Source: Nitrosovibrio sp. Nv4 (GTDB taxonomy: Bacteria; Bdellovibrionota; UBA1018; CAIMNF01). From it: a DNA stretch of 32,100 nt. The DNA lies in assembly GCA_943327105.2 (NCBI GenBank), contig CALPVV020000020.1:1-32100 (forward strand), in the 5' to 3' direction. The notes under the pieces are model-generated. The model was not told where the DNA came from. It saw only the letters and a program-made list of their open reading frames with translations, and searched no databases. This document shows positions 7,748 through 15,329 of this stretch, in pieces; within the stretch, counting starts at the first letter, position 1; every line of letters begins with the position of its first letter. The position numbers and the translations under genes were made by a program.

Positions 7748-7787
7748 GAAAACACCATTAATGCACGACGTTAGCGGTCGGAAAATG
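7725..7787. promoter_or_regulatory. Perfect 11-base inverted repeat between metG and the divergent gene
   Basis: CATTTTCCGAC (7725-7735) and GTCGGAAAATG (7777-7787) are perfect reverse complements, 52 bases apart centre to centre, close to five helical turns. Each arm reads toward the start codon of its own gene, and the left arm lies in the spacer of the metG promoter. This could be a pair of half-sites for one regulator acting on both genes. The role is inference. Confidence 0.4.
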
Positions 7788-7803
7788 ATCGGTACTGAAT
7801 TCA

Positions 7804-8979
7804 ATGAAGTTCATTGACATTAAACAAAAATTGTTTAATTATGTGCCCGCTATGTTGTTTACTCTGCTTTTTTCGCTAATTTTAGGTCTGAATTCAGCCA
7901 GTGCACAAGATGCTTCTGATTACGGTTTGTTTTTGAATCGACAGTGGAAGCTCCTTCAATTTCCAACCACGCCGCCGAGTCGGCGGTTCCCGTTGACGAT
8001 GGCTGATCGGAACTGGCTGAATGCCGAAACCAACCCGATGACCAAAAACATCCTGATCAATCGGCGCTATTTCCAGATTGCCGAAGAATTGGGTCAGTGT
8101 TTGAACCCGGGCAAGAAAGTGGCCAATTGGTTTCATTTTGCGACTTGGGCCTCTCAGTCTGCAGGCGAGGTGATTAGCGGCAAAAAGTTCTCATCATCAG
8201 CAAGTTATAAAAAATACTTTTATCAAGGCTACCTTTCCCGTCGAGTCAGTTCATCTGAATTGCAAAGAGATTATGAAATCGATTCCGCATTTCAGTTTGC
8301 CAATGTGGCGATGAACAAAACCGGCATCAGTGATTGGTCAGTGATGGATGATTACATTGATGAACAAAAGGTTATTTTTTCCGAGACCAACTATGTGATT
8401 GCCGCCGAGATGATTCCGGTCGGTGATATGTTTTTAAATCAGTTTTGCAGGGGCAAGAATATCGATGAAAGGCTAGAGAAAGAGTTTTTCATGCTCTTCG
8501 GTGACGACGAGCACATCTTGAAAAATGCATTCCTGCACTACCGTGAAGCCATGCTTGAAAAGAACCCGAAATTGAAGATTGAAAAAACCCTGCTTGGCAC
8601 CATTGAACAGGTATTTCACGAGCAAGGTCGAGTTCAGAAAAACCTCTATCGGTCGTTGAATAGCCCGCTTGAGCCAACTGGGCTTTTGAATTCAAAACTA
8701 CTGACCATGAGTGCGTCTTTTGTTTTTGGTGATCAGGGAATTCGACTTCATCGTGACATTCGGGTTGCCACTCTCGCACCCGAATTGAGAACATTGACCG
8801 ATCCGCGTTTGCGCGCCATTTTCACTGGTTTGAAATTGTCTGCCGACCGACCGGGATCGACTTATCTGGCATCGGCGTGCAAAGATTGGTCGAATTTGAA
8901 TTGTCGTAAACGGTTTTTGGCGCCGTTGTTTCGTGAATTGTTAGTTGGGGAATCTGAACTTTATGCATTTTCAAAATAA
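7804..8979 (+). CDS. Exported protein of unknown function
   Basis: A 391-residue protein with a long signal peptide: a basic start, hydrophobic residues about 15-30, and cleavage after SASA near residue 34. The mature region is mostly helical in appearance and contains NWFHFATWAS near residues 107-116, followed by AGEVISG. I cannot assign a named family. The ribosome binding site is weak. The ATG at 7804 is kept because the next ATG (7852) would remove the basic part of the signal peptide. The 3' end overlaps the SRPBCC-epimerase gene by 17 bases in another frame, so the two are probably co-transcribed. Confidence 0.75.
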   Translation: MKFIDIKQKLFNYVPAMLFTLLFSLILGLNSASAQDASDYGLFLNRQWKLLQFPTTPPSRRFPLTMADRNWLNAETNPMTKNILINRRYFQIAEELGQCLNPGKKVANWFHFATWASQSAGEVISGKKFSSSASYKKYFYQGYLSRRVSSSELQRDYEIDSAFQFANVAMNKTGISDWSVMDDYIDEQKVIFSETNYVIAAEMIPVGDMFLNQFCRGKNIDERLEKEFFMLFGDDEHILKNAFLHYREAMLEKNPKLKIEKTLLGTIEQVFHEQGRVQKNLYRSLNSPLEPTGLLNSKLLTMSASFVFGDQGIRLHRDIRVATLAPELRTLTDPRLRAIFTGLKLSADRPGSTYLASACKDWSNLNCRKRFLAPLFRELLVGESELYAFSK

Positions 8980-10294
8980 TTGTGTGGTCCCGTTCAAACG
9001 CGATACGGTTGTAAATTGGTATTTCAGTTCAGGCGCGTTTCTGCGCCTTGCACCTTCGTTTGACAACATCAAGGCGCCCGGGCTTGCACCCGGAGTGAGT
9101 GAAGGAATGATCAGTTCGTTTCTTCTTGGCGTAGGCCCGATGACTTTTGAATGGAAGTCGATTCACTCCGTTGAAACAAACCGGAATTTCACCGATGAAA
9201 TGCTGAAAGGTCCGTTTGCAAAATGGAAACACCATCATCAGTTCATCGCGGAAGGCGATACGACCCGATTGCTCGATGATGTCGAATGGAAAGGGCCATT
9301 TTTGCCAATGTTTTCGCCCTTATTTAAAGGCGAGGTGAATGGCTCGTTGAAGCGTAACTTTACGTATCGTCTTCGCCGCTTGAACCATGATTTGGGAAGT
9401 CATGAAAAGTATAAAGATCAACCGCGCCTGAAAGTCGGCATTACCGGTGCGACCGGAGTGATTGGTACGGCTTTGTCGTCTTTTCTTTCGACAGGCGGGC
9501 ATGAAGTTTATCATTTCGTTCGCAAGCCAACGAAAAAGAATCAGGAAATTTATTGGAATCCAAAAACGGGTGAAATCGATGCCGAAAAAATGAAACAGCT
9601 TGATGTAGTGGTTCATCTTGCGGGCGAGAACGTGGCGGGTAAGCGATGGTCGACTTCTTTCAAAAAAGAAGTGCTCGACAGTCGTTCGCTCGGTACTGCA
9701 TTGATTGCTAGAACCATGGCGTCTTTTGGTGATGGTAAAAATCGCCAATTGGTTTCCGCTTCGGCGATCGGTATCTATTCGGGTGGTTTTTTGGGTGAAG
9801 TGTGTGAGGCATGGGAAAAGGCAGTAGAGCCTGCACTGAATCAACAAAACTTAAAAGTAACAATTGCCCGTATCGGCGTGGTGTTGACCTCAAAGGGTGG
9901 GGCATTGAAAGAACTGACCTTGCCCACATTGATGGGTGCAGGTGGTAAGATCGGCCCGGGTACGCAACCCATCAGTTGGATCTCGCAAGACGATGTGATC
10001 TCGGCGCTATATGAGCTTTTCATGAACCCGAACGCGAATGAGCCGGTTTATGACCTGGTTTCACCCAAGCCGATCGAACAGCAAGAACTCTCCGGAGCAC
10101 TCGCAAAAGTCTTGAAGCGTCCGCATTGGTTCACGATTCCGTCTTTTGTGATTAAGGCTGTTTTTGGTCAGATGGGCGAAGAGGTTTTGCTCTCGGGTCA
10201 GGCCGTTCAGCCAAAAGGCCTGCATTCACTGGGCTTCAGTTTTGAATTCACGCAGCTTGAAGACTTGCTCAAATTCGAACTGGGTCGTTTTTAG
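8963..10294 (+). CDS. SRPBCC domain fused to a TIGR01777-type NAD-dependent epimerase
   Basis: A 443-residue two-domain protein. Residues 1-140 resemble an SRPBCC (cyclase/dehydrase-like) ligand-binding domain, with VEWKGPF and the FKGEVNGSLKRNFTYR end. Residues 155-443 are a short-chain-dehydrogenase-like epimerase with the nucleotide motif GITGATGVIG (159-168), VVHLAGENVAG (216-226), SASAIGIYS (265-273) and PISWISQDDV (336-345), all typical of TIGR01777. The loop that normally follows GIYG is shortened to GGFLGEVCEAWE. The substrate of this family is not known. The ATG at 8963 has GGGGA about ten bases upstream; an in-frame TTG at 8945 is less likely. It follows the exported orphan with a 17-base overlap. 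Confidence 0.88.
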   Translation: MHFQNNCVVPFKRDTVVNWYFSSGAFLRLAPSFDNIKAPGLAPGVSEGMISSFLLGVGPMTFEWKSIHSVETNRNFTDEMLKGPFAKWKHHHQFIAEGDTTRLLDDVEWKGPFLPMFSPLFKGEVNGSLKRNFTYRLRRLNHDLGSHEKYKDQPRLKVGITGATGVIGTALSSFLSTGGHEVYHFVRKPTKKNQEIYWNPKTGEIDAEKMKQLDVVVHLAGENVAGKRWSTSFKKEVLDSRSLGTALIARTMASFGDGKNRQLVSASAIGIYSGGFLGEVCEAWEKAVEPALNQQNLKVTIARIGVVLTSKGGALKELTLPTLMGAGGKIGPGTQPISWISQDDVISALYELFMNPNANEPVYDLVSPKPIEQQELSGALAKVLKRPHWFTIPSFVIKAVFGQMGEEVLLSGQAVQPKGLHSLGFSFEFTQLEDLLKFELGRF

Positions 10295-10374
10295 TTTTTA
10301 AGGCGAACACTGAAAAGCGACAATCCATTGACTGGCGTTTTCATGCTTGCGCCCGAAGCCAGTAAAAATTAATC

Positions 10375-10380
10375 TATAGT
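10375..10380 (+). promoter_or_regulatory. Candidate -10 box (TATAGT) of the secreted cysteine-motif operon
   Basis: TATAGT differs from the consensus by one base and lies 45 bases before the GTG start. No good -35 is present. Instead the inverted repeat ACTGGC (10331-10336) / GCCAGT (10358-10363) lies just upstream, which could be an activator or repressor site. Confidence 0.3.
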
Positions 10381-10425
10381 TAACCCACAGCCCAAAGAAG
10401 GGCGAACAAACGACTGGAGGTCGGT

Positions 10426-11085
10426 GTGAAGGTTACACTTTCTCAATTCACTATTATTTCATGCTTAACGCTTTTTGCATCCAATGCAGAGGCAAAATGG
10501 GCTTGTAATTACCTTGAACAATTCAAATCAAAAGATTTGAAAATTCAGGCATACATCGATTTTTACAAGTTACAAGGAATGGGAAAGCCCAGTTTGATCA
10601 AGGCAAATTGCATTATGCCTAGCCCAACACCGACGCCTTCACCAACACCAATGCCAGATGGTACGGCTCCTTCTGTAAAAACAGAACAACATGTTCCTTC
10701 CAACTTTGCTCCTTCGGATAAAAAGTATTCATTCGAGAGTACCAAGATGGTGAAAGATGGAACTTTTTCAAAGAAGCCTGAAAAGACAACGGTTGACCTC
10801 GCTATCGGAACCTCTTCATTCTGTCATGCCATGGTGGCGTGTGATGACATGGTAGACGAGAACTCAAGTGCGACGAAAAATCCGCCGTTTTTGGCTGAAG
10901 TCACTTGTCGTGCAACAACAGCAGGGACTTGTCCATCGGCAGAAGCTTGCGCCGGTGATCAAGGAACCAAATACACGTTAAAAGGAAACATCAAGCTCAT
11001 TCCGCCTAAAGAAGGCGTTTACAACGAGTTTGACAGAGCCGGTGAACAGGTTAACGAAGCTGAAGATCCGTTGAAGGGTTTATAA
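10426..11085 (+). CDS. Secreted cysteine-motif protein A, unknown function
   Basis: A 219-residue protein starting at GTG behind a GGAGG ribosome binding site. A signal peptide spans residues 1-23 (SNAEA then KWAC). A short N-terminal region with Cys27 and Cys62 is followed by a proline/threonine linker (PSPTPTPSPTP) at about 65-77. The C-terminal half carries the motif Cys133-x5-Cys139-Asp, Cys161, Cys169-Pro-Ser, Cys175. The last three cysteines recur with identical spacing (8 then 6) in the protein encoded at 11369. The family is not recognised. It is the first gene of a three-gene run, with a one-base gap to the next gene. Confidence 0.78.
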   Translation: MKVTLSQFTIISCLTLFASNAEAKWACNYLEQFKSKDLKIQAYIDFYKLQGMGKPSLIKANCIMPSPTPTPSPTPMPDGTAPSVKTEQHVPSNFAPSDKKYSFESTKMVKDGTFSKKPEKTTVDLAIGTSSFCHAMVACDDMVDENSSATKNPPFLAEVTCRATTAGTCPSAEACAGDQGTKYTLKGNIKLIPPKEGVYNEFDRAGEQVNEAEDPLKGL

Positions 11086-11086
11086 T

Positions 11087-11347
11087 ATGAAAAATCTGAT
11101 GATGCTTTTATCATTGATGGTGGTTTCGTTCGCTCAGGCTGACATCAGTCCAAACAAGGTGGCTCTTTGCAAAGTGAAATCATTTGATACTTCAATGGTG
11201 ACCTTGGTTTGCGGCAGTAAGTTCATCAAGGCTCCAAAGTCTCGCCTTAAAGCTGAAAAAATCAAGGAAGGCGAAGTGGTCGGAGTGAATCTCGATGCTG
11301 CCGAATGGACGAAGTTTCAAAAAAATAAAATTTTAACGGTGAAGTAA
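11087..11347 (+). CDS. Small exported two-cysteine protein, unknown function
   Basis: An 86-residue protein with a signal peptide (residues 1-18, SFAQA then DISP). The mature part of about 68 residues has Cys28 and Cys42, which probably form one disulfide, and looks like a small beta domain (VALCKVKSF, VTLVCGSKF, EVVGVNL) with a basic middle. No family is recognised. GAAGGG lies eight bases before the ATG, inside the end of the previous gene, and only one base separates the two genes. Translation is therefore probably coupled. It sits between two proteins that share a cysteine motif, suggesting a common role in the cell envelope or outside. Confidence 0.75.
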   Translation: MKNLMMLLSLMVVSFAQADISPNKVALCKVKSFDTSMVTLVCGSKFIKAPKSRLKAEKIKEGEVVGVNLDAAEWTKFQKNKILTVK

Positions 11348-11368
11348 ACCCTTGAGGGGAACAAAAGT

Positions 11369-12067
11369 ATGAAGAAGTTGATTTTGACGACGATGATGAT
11401 GGTTTTGCCGTTGGTTTCAAATGCTGATACCAAAACATGCCGTTATACGCTGATTGGTGATTTCGCAGTCACCGGCGAATTCAATACCAGAATGCACTTC
11501 GATGAAAAAACCCGAGGCATCAGTAAGTTCTCAGATTCAAAATGCCTGAAAAAAGACCTCAAAAAAGGCGCTGGAATTGAAGCCGAAGGAACCTCGGTTC
11601 GGGAAATCTGCAGTGGGTATGTTGAGTGCGATAATGTGACTGAGACCAAGGAAGTTAACGCTTCAACCAATAAAGAGAGTGTAAAAAAAGATAAGAAGAT
11701 GAGTTACCACAAGGTAGCTTGTACTGCGGATGATGAAGGTCGATGCCCATCATCAGTTGATTGCATGAATGCCACGATGGTCGTTTCAGATGCAACTTAT
11801 GATGGCGAAGGTGAAAAGGCTGCAAACGATGTTTCAGCCAATTTCTTGAGCAACGAAAAGGCTCCTGAGTTAGTCGGTAAGGACTGTGGTGACAAAAACC
11901 GCAAAGTGGTCGATCAAAAAGCTGATCCTTATTATTTCAAATTGTATGAAAAAAACTGCAACAATATCTGTACTTCACGTTGTCAGAAGTTCTTTTCTGA
12001 TAAAGGTGAGAAGATTGATGCTTGTTTGAAGAGTGTGAATTGTACTCCGGATGCGCCTAAGAAGTAA
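11369..12067 (+). CDS. Secreted cysteine-motif protein B, paralogous core to protein A
   Basis: A 232-residue protein with a signal peptide (residues 1-19, SNA then DTK). The central part has Cys81-x5-Cys87-Asp, then VACTADDEGRCPS (116-128) and Cys132. The pattern C-x5-CD ... C-x7-C-P-S-x3-C is shared with the first gene of the run, although overall similarity is low and protein B lacks the proline linker. The C-terminal third adds CGD (173), CNNICTSRC (197-205) and two more cysteines (219, 225), for a total of at least twelve. A GAGGGG ribosome binding site precedes the ATG. It ends six bases from the convergent carD-like gene with no clear terminator between them. Confidence 0.78.
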   Translation: MKKLILTTMMMVLPLVSNADTKTCRYTLIGDFAVTGEFNTRMHFDEKTRGISKFSDSKCLKKDLKKGAGIEAEGTSVREICSGYVECDNVTETKEVNASTNKESVKKDKKMSYHKVACTADDEGRCPSSVDCMNATMVVSDATYDGEGEKAANDVSANFLSNEKAPELVGKDCGDKNRKVVDQKADPYYFKLYEKNCNNICTSRCQKFFSDKGEKIDACLKSVNCTPDAPKK

Positions 12068-12073
12068 TTCGAA

Positions 12074-12556
12074 TCAGATCGAGAAGATCTGTTGAATTTC
12101 TTGTTCGATCAACGATTCCTGCATTCTTTTTGCAATTGAGATTTCTTTCACGATATGAGCCTTCGCTTGGTCGAGCATTTTACGCTCACCGAATGAAAGG
12201 TCTTTTGAGTGACGAAGCAAGAACAGGTCACGCAGTACTTCAGAAATTTCAAAGATAGAACCGGTTTTGATCTTTTCACTGTAATCGCGATAACGACGGT
12301 TCCAGGTGGTCTGGTCGATCTTCACGTTACGCATTTTCAAGATTTTATAAACTTCAGAGATATCGTCATCAGAGATCACCTTGCGGAAACCTACCTTCGC
12401 GATATTCTCGGCAGGTAACTTGATGGTCATCTTGTTTTCAATCACTTGAAGAACGATCAACGTAACCTTTTTACCGACAACGATTTTTTCTTCGATGCCT
12501 TTGACTACGACCATTCCTTGACCCGGATAAACTCCGCTTTCGCCGACTTTGAACAT
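12074..12556 (-). CDS. CarD/CdnL-family transcriptional regulator
   Basis: A 160-residue protein of the CarD/CdnL/TRCF family. The N-terminal RNA-polymerase-interacting domain (about 1-65) has GVYPGQGMVVVKGIEEK and IKLPAENIAKVGFRKV. The C-terminal helical domain has WNRRYRDYSEKI and LRDLFLLRHSKDLSFGERKMLDQA. Such proteins bind the beta subunit of RNA polymerase and stabilise open complexes, often at rRNA promoters, and are common in deltaproteobacteria-like groups. GGAGGT lies seven bases before the ATG at 12556; a GTG one codon earlier is too close to it. The gene is divergent from cysS and has a good promoter at 12584-12612. Confidence 0.9.
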   Translation of the reverse strand: MFKVGESGVYPGQGMVVVKGIEEKIVVGKKVTLIVLQVIENKMTIKLPAENIAKVGFRKVISDDDISEVYKILKMRNVKIDQTTWNRRYRDYSEKIKTGSIFEISEVLRDLFLLRHSKDLSFGERKMLDQAKAHIVKEISIAKRMQESLIEQEIQQIFSI

Positions 12557-12583
12557 CACATGTACCTCCGTGAAGTGAGGTGA

Positions 12584-12612
12584 ACTCTACCTAAAATTTT
12601 AAACTAAGTCAA
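12584..12612 (-). promoter_or_regulatory. Promoter of the carD-like gene
   Basis: On the minus strand TTGACT (12612-12607) is followed after 17 bases by TAGAGT (12589-12584). Transcription would start near 12577, giving a leader of about 20 bases that contains the GGAGGT ribosome binding site. The -35 lies inside an inverted repeat arm shared with the cysS side. Confidence 0.5.
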
Positions 12613-12653
12613 TTGAATTTTATTGAACGAAGTTAGTTTAATTAAATTGACTT
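12599..12653. repeat. Interleaved inverted repeats between carD-like gene and cysS
   Basis: Two perfect nine-base inverted repeats are interleaved: TTAAACTAA (12599-12607) with TTAGTTTAA (12633-12641), and AAGTCAATT (12606-12614) with AATTGACTT (12645-12653). The second pair places a TTGACT hexamer facing outward on each strand, so each arm could serve as the -35 of a divergent promoter. Confidence 0.5.
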
Positions 12654-12732
12654 AATGCGGGGCGCGTATTGAAAATTTAATCTCCATAACTACAAGTACT
12701 TCCGTCTAAAAATGTGATAGAAGAGGATGATC

Positions 12733-14271
12733 ATGTCAGTGTTGAATAAACCGATTTATATCACCAATACGAAGAGCCATAAGAAGGAACTCTTTCAACC
12801 CATCACCCCCGGCAAAGTGAAAATGTACTCATGCGGCCCGACGGTTTATGGTTTGATTCATATCGGTAATTTACGTGCAGCAATGACAGCAGACCTGTTT
12901 TATCGGTTTTTTTTGCGGTTTGGCTACGATGTTACCTATGTTCGTAATTATACCGACGTAGATGACAAAATCATCAAACGCGCCAATGAAGAGAAGGTAA
13001 CCAGCGACCAGGTGACCCGTCGCTATATTGCAGAAGTTGAAAAAGACTATGCCTTGGCCGGTCTTTCCGAGCCTAACCACAAGACCACCGTCACCGACCA
13101 CATGCCTGAAATCATCACCATGGTGGGTAAGATCATTGAAAACGGCAAAGCCTATACCGCGGATGACCCGCAAGGGTTTGACCCGACGGCAAAAGAAGTT
13201 TTCTTTGCGATTGATGAGTTCCCGACCTATGGCCAACTTTCGGGTAAGAAGCTTGAAGACCTTCGTGCCGGTGAGCGCGTTGAGGTGAATTCGAAAAAGA
13301 AAAACCCAGCCGACTTCTCGCTTTGGAAGCCTGCAAAAGTGGGTGAGCCTTCGTGGGATTCACCGTGGGGCAAGGGCCGACCGGGTTGGCACATCGAGTG
13401 TTCAGCGATGGCCTGCAAATGGCTGGGCGATCGCATGGACCTTCATCATGGCGGCGAAGACCTCGTGTTTCCGCACCATGAAAATGAGATCGCTCAATCA
13501 GAAGCGGCTACAGGCACACACCCTTATGTGAACTACTGGGTACACAATGCGTTCTTGAACTTTGATGGCGAAAAAATGTCAAAAAGCCTGGGAAATATCG
13601 TGAGTGCACGTGATTTTCTGGCTCAATACGGCGGCGAAATCACCCGCATGTTGTTCTTGAATGTGCATTATCGTTCTCAGTTCGACATCAATCCAGCCAT
13701 GATGGATCAAGCGATCACCAATCTTGAACGATTGTATGAGGCGAAAAAGAAAGCTGAAGAAGTCCGTGCGAAGAAGCTTTCAATGCCTGACCCCAGAGCA
13801 GAGCAGGTGTGGGGCGGATTCATGATCGATTGTGACCGCGCTCGCAATTCGATTCTTGATCACTATGCGAACGACCTCAATACTCCGGGCGCTCTTTCTG
13901 AAATCTTCACACTGGCGCGTGAGTGGAACCGTTGCTCGGCTGAACCGAATGCGGTCAACACGCCGACCGCCATTCTGGCCGCAAATGAATTCATCAAGGT
14001 CATTGAAGAAGAAATCGGTTCAGTGATCGGGGTTGGGCGTGCTGCGCCAGATGCGATTTTGGGAAAAATTCAGGAAATTCGACTCAAACGTGCTCAAAAT
14101 GAGGGTCGTGAAACCCTGACCGACGGTGAAATCGAGACACTTCTGCAGCAACGAAGAGACGCGCGAGCACAGAAAAACTTCAAGCGTTCCGATGAGATCC
14201 GCGATGAACTGCTCCTGAAAGGGGTAGAAATCAAGGACTCCCCCCAGGGGACGACCTGGGTTCGCAAGTAA
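12733..14271 (+). CDS. cysS: Cysteinyl-tRNA synthetase
   Basis: A 512-residue class I synthetase that charges tRNA-Cys. The HIGH-type motif is HIGN (43-46) and KMSKS is at 281-285. The zinc site is conserved: Cys34 in YSCGPTVYG, Cys223 in WHIECSAMA, and His248 and Glu252 in HHENE. Length and the C-terminal end (RDELLLKGVEIKDSPQGTTW) are complete. Two in-frame ATGs compete. The ATG at 12733 stands six bases after AGAGG, whereas the ATG at 12727 touches that site, so 12733 is chosen. The gene is monocistronic, with its likely promoter in the repeat region shared with the carD-like gene. Confidence 0.96.
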   Translation: MSVLNKPIYITNTKSHKKELFQPITPGKVKMYSCGPTVYGLIHIGNLRAAMTADLFYRFFLRFGYDVTYVRNYTDVDDKIIKRANEEKVTSDQVTRRYIAEVEKDYALAGLSEPNHKTTVTDHMPEIITMVGKIIENGKAYTADDPQGFDPTAKEVFFAIDEFPTYGQLSGKKLEDLRAGERVEVNSKKKNPADFSLWKPAKVGEPSWDSPWGKGRPGWHIECSAMACKWLGDRMDLHHGGEDLVFPHHENEIAQSEAATGTHPYVNYWVHNAFLNFDGEKMSKSLGNIVSARDFLAQYGGEITRMLFLNVHYRSQFDINPAMMDQAITNLERLYEAKKKAEEVRAKKLSMPDPRAEQVWGGFMIDCDRARNSILDHYANDLNTPGALSEIFTLAREWNRCSAEPNAVNTPTAILAANEFIKVIEEEIGSVIGVGRAAPDAILGKIQEIRLKRAQNEGRETLTDGEIETLLQQRRDARAQKNFKRSDEIRDELLLKGVEIKDSPQGTTWVRK

Positions 14272-14290
14272 AATTGTTAAATAAATTTTA

Positions 14291-14319
14291 TTGATAAAAA
14301 CGCTATGGTTTGTTATTAT
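14291..14319 (+). promoter_or_regulatory. Strong sigma70-type promoter of the GGNYF/transglutaminase-like operon
   Basis: TTGATA (14291-14296) and TATTAT (14314-14319) are separated by exactly 17 bases, each close to the consensus. Transcription would start near 14326, leaving a leader of about 29 bases with GGAG before the ATG at 14355. Confidence 0.65.
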
Positions 14320-14354
14320 CCGGCTCGCTTCTGTTGTATTTAATGGAGTTGAGT

Positions 14355-15311
14355 ATGTTTTACAAACTAATGAATTTGCCGCTGTTATTGTCTTGTCTCT
14401 TCTATGGTATCACCGCATCTGCTGCCGATCAGTCTCAAACCCTGATCCGCTTTAGCGGTGGTCTGATTCAAACCCTTCCTGCAGTTACGGTACCCAATTA
14501 TTCAATTTATGTTCCTGGTGTGAAGGCTCCAACGGTAGTGAAAGATGCGGCTCTTCTCTATGATAAGAGAAACCCGCTGCCAACTATCGCGGTAATGGGT
14601 ACGAATTACGCATTTCTGACGAATGGAACCATGGTTACGGTCAGTGATGTTGGTTCGCTCTATTATAAAGGCAAAACCCCGTATCAACCATCGGTCATCG
14701 GCGGAAACTATTTCTTGAACAAGGGCACGAATGAATTGATCGTGGTCGACTCCGCTGGTTTTTATGTTTCAACGGCGCATATCGCTCCTAAAATTCGATT
14801 ATTAGGTGGCAACTTCTACATTGATCAAGCGGGCGTGTTGACAACGATCAAGCACCAAGGCGCCATTCCAGGCAGCCCTGATGCGATTCTTACCGTCAAA
14901 AATGGCTGGGACTTCAACAGTGCGACTCTGGCCGGTGGAAATTTTTTCTTCCGTGTCGACGGCAGTCTGGTCGGTATCAATTCTGAAAATGGAAATTTTG
15001 TTGATTATCAAAAACCCGATGCCTGGCCTAAAAAAATCGGTGGAAACTATTTCATCGGTACAGACAATGTTTTGTACACCGTCAGCAACAAGGGTTTCTT
15101 GATGAAATGGCAGCCAGTTATCGGTGAAATGAAACGATTTGGTTATTCGTACATGATTGATCTCGATAACGATTTCATCTTTGTCGATGGCAAGGGTGTG
15201 CCCCATACCAGCATGGTTCGAGTTTCGTCGACCGGTGTTCAAAGTGAAGTCACGAATAAGATCAGTCTGATGATCGAAGACTATAATAGTTTTGTATCGC
15301 AGAAACAGTAA
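14355..15311 (+). CDS. Exported GGNYF-repeat protein, probably beta-propeller-like
   Basis: A 318-residue protein with a signal peptide (about 1-24, ITASAA). The mature chain is built of roughly 35-residue repeats marked by MGTNYAF (81), IGGNYFL (115), LGGNFYI (150), AGGNFFF (193), IGGNYFI (228) and a degenerate RFGYSYMI (261). Each repeat continues with a pattern like NGxLxxVxxxG. Five or six such blades suggest a small beta-propeller or similar closed beta structure. I know no named family for it. GGAG lies before the ATG at 14355; an earlier in-frame ATG at 14310 lies upstream of the predicted transcription start and is rejected. It is followed after 18 bases by the transglutaminase-elicitor-like gene, so the two probably form one operon. 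Confidence 0.8.
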   Translation: MFYKLMNLPLLLSCLFYGITASAADQSQTLIRFSGGLIQTLPAVTVPNYSIYVPGVKAPTVVKDAALLYDKRNPLPTIAVMGTNYAFLTNGTMVTVSDVGSLYYKGKTPYQPSVIGGNYFLNKGTNELIVVDSAGFYVSTAHIAPKIRLLGGNFYIDQAGVLTTIKHQGAIPGSPDAILTVKNGWDFNSATLAGGNFFFRVDGSLVGINSENGNFVDYQKPDAWPKKIGGNYFIGTDNVLYTVSNKGFLMKWQPVIGEMKRFGYSYMIDLDNDFIFVDGKGVPHTSMVRVSSTGVQSEVTNKISLMIEDYNSFVSQKQ

Positions 15312-15329
15312 GTTTTTTGGGAGTGAAAA

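Noticed and set aside
9320-9847. 175-codon reading frame on the minus strand inside the epimerase gene
   Set aside because: It lies wholly within a well-supported gene on the other strand, has no binding site and no recognisable protein features.
10331-10350. Sigma54-type promoter (TGGC ... TTGC) before the secreted cysteine-motif operon
   Set aside because: The GG and GC dinucleotides are 13 bases apart (or 9 with another GC), not the required 10.
12077-12100. Small hairpin AGATC/GATCT as terminator between the convergent genes at 12070
   Set aside because: The stem has only five pairs, lies in the carD-like coding region and has no T tract.
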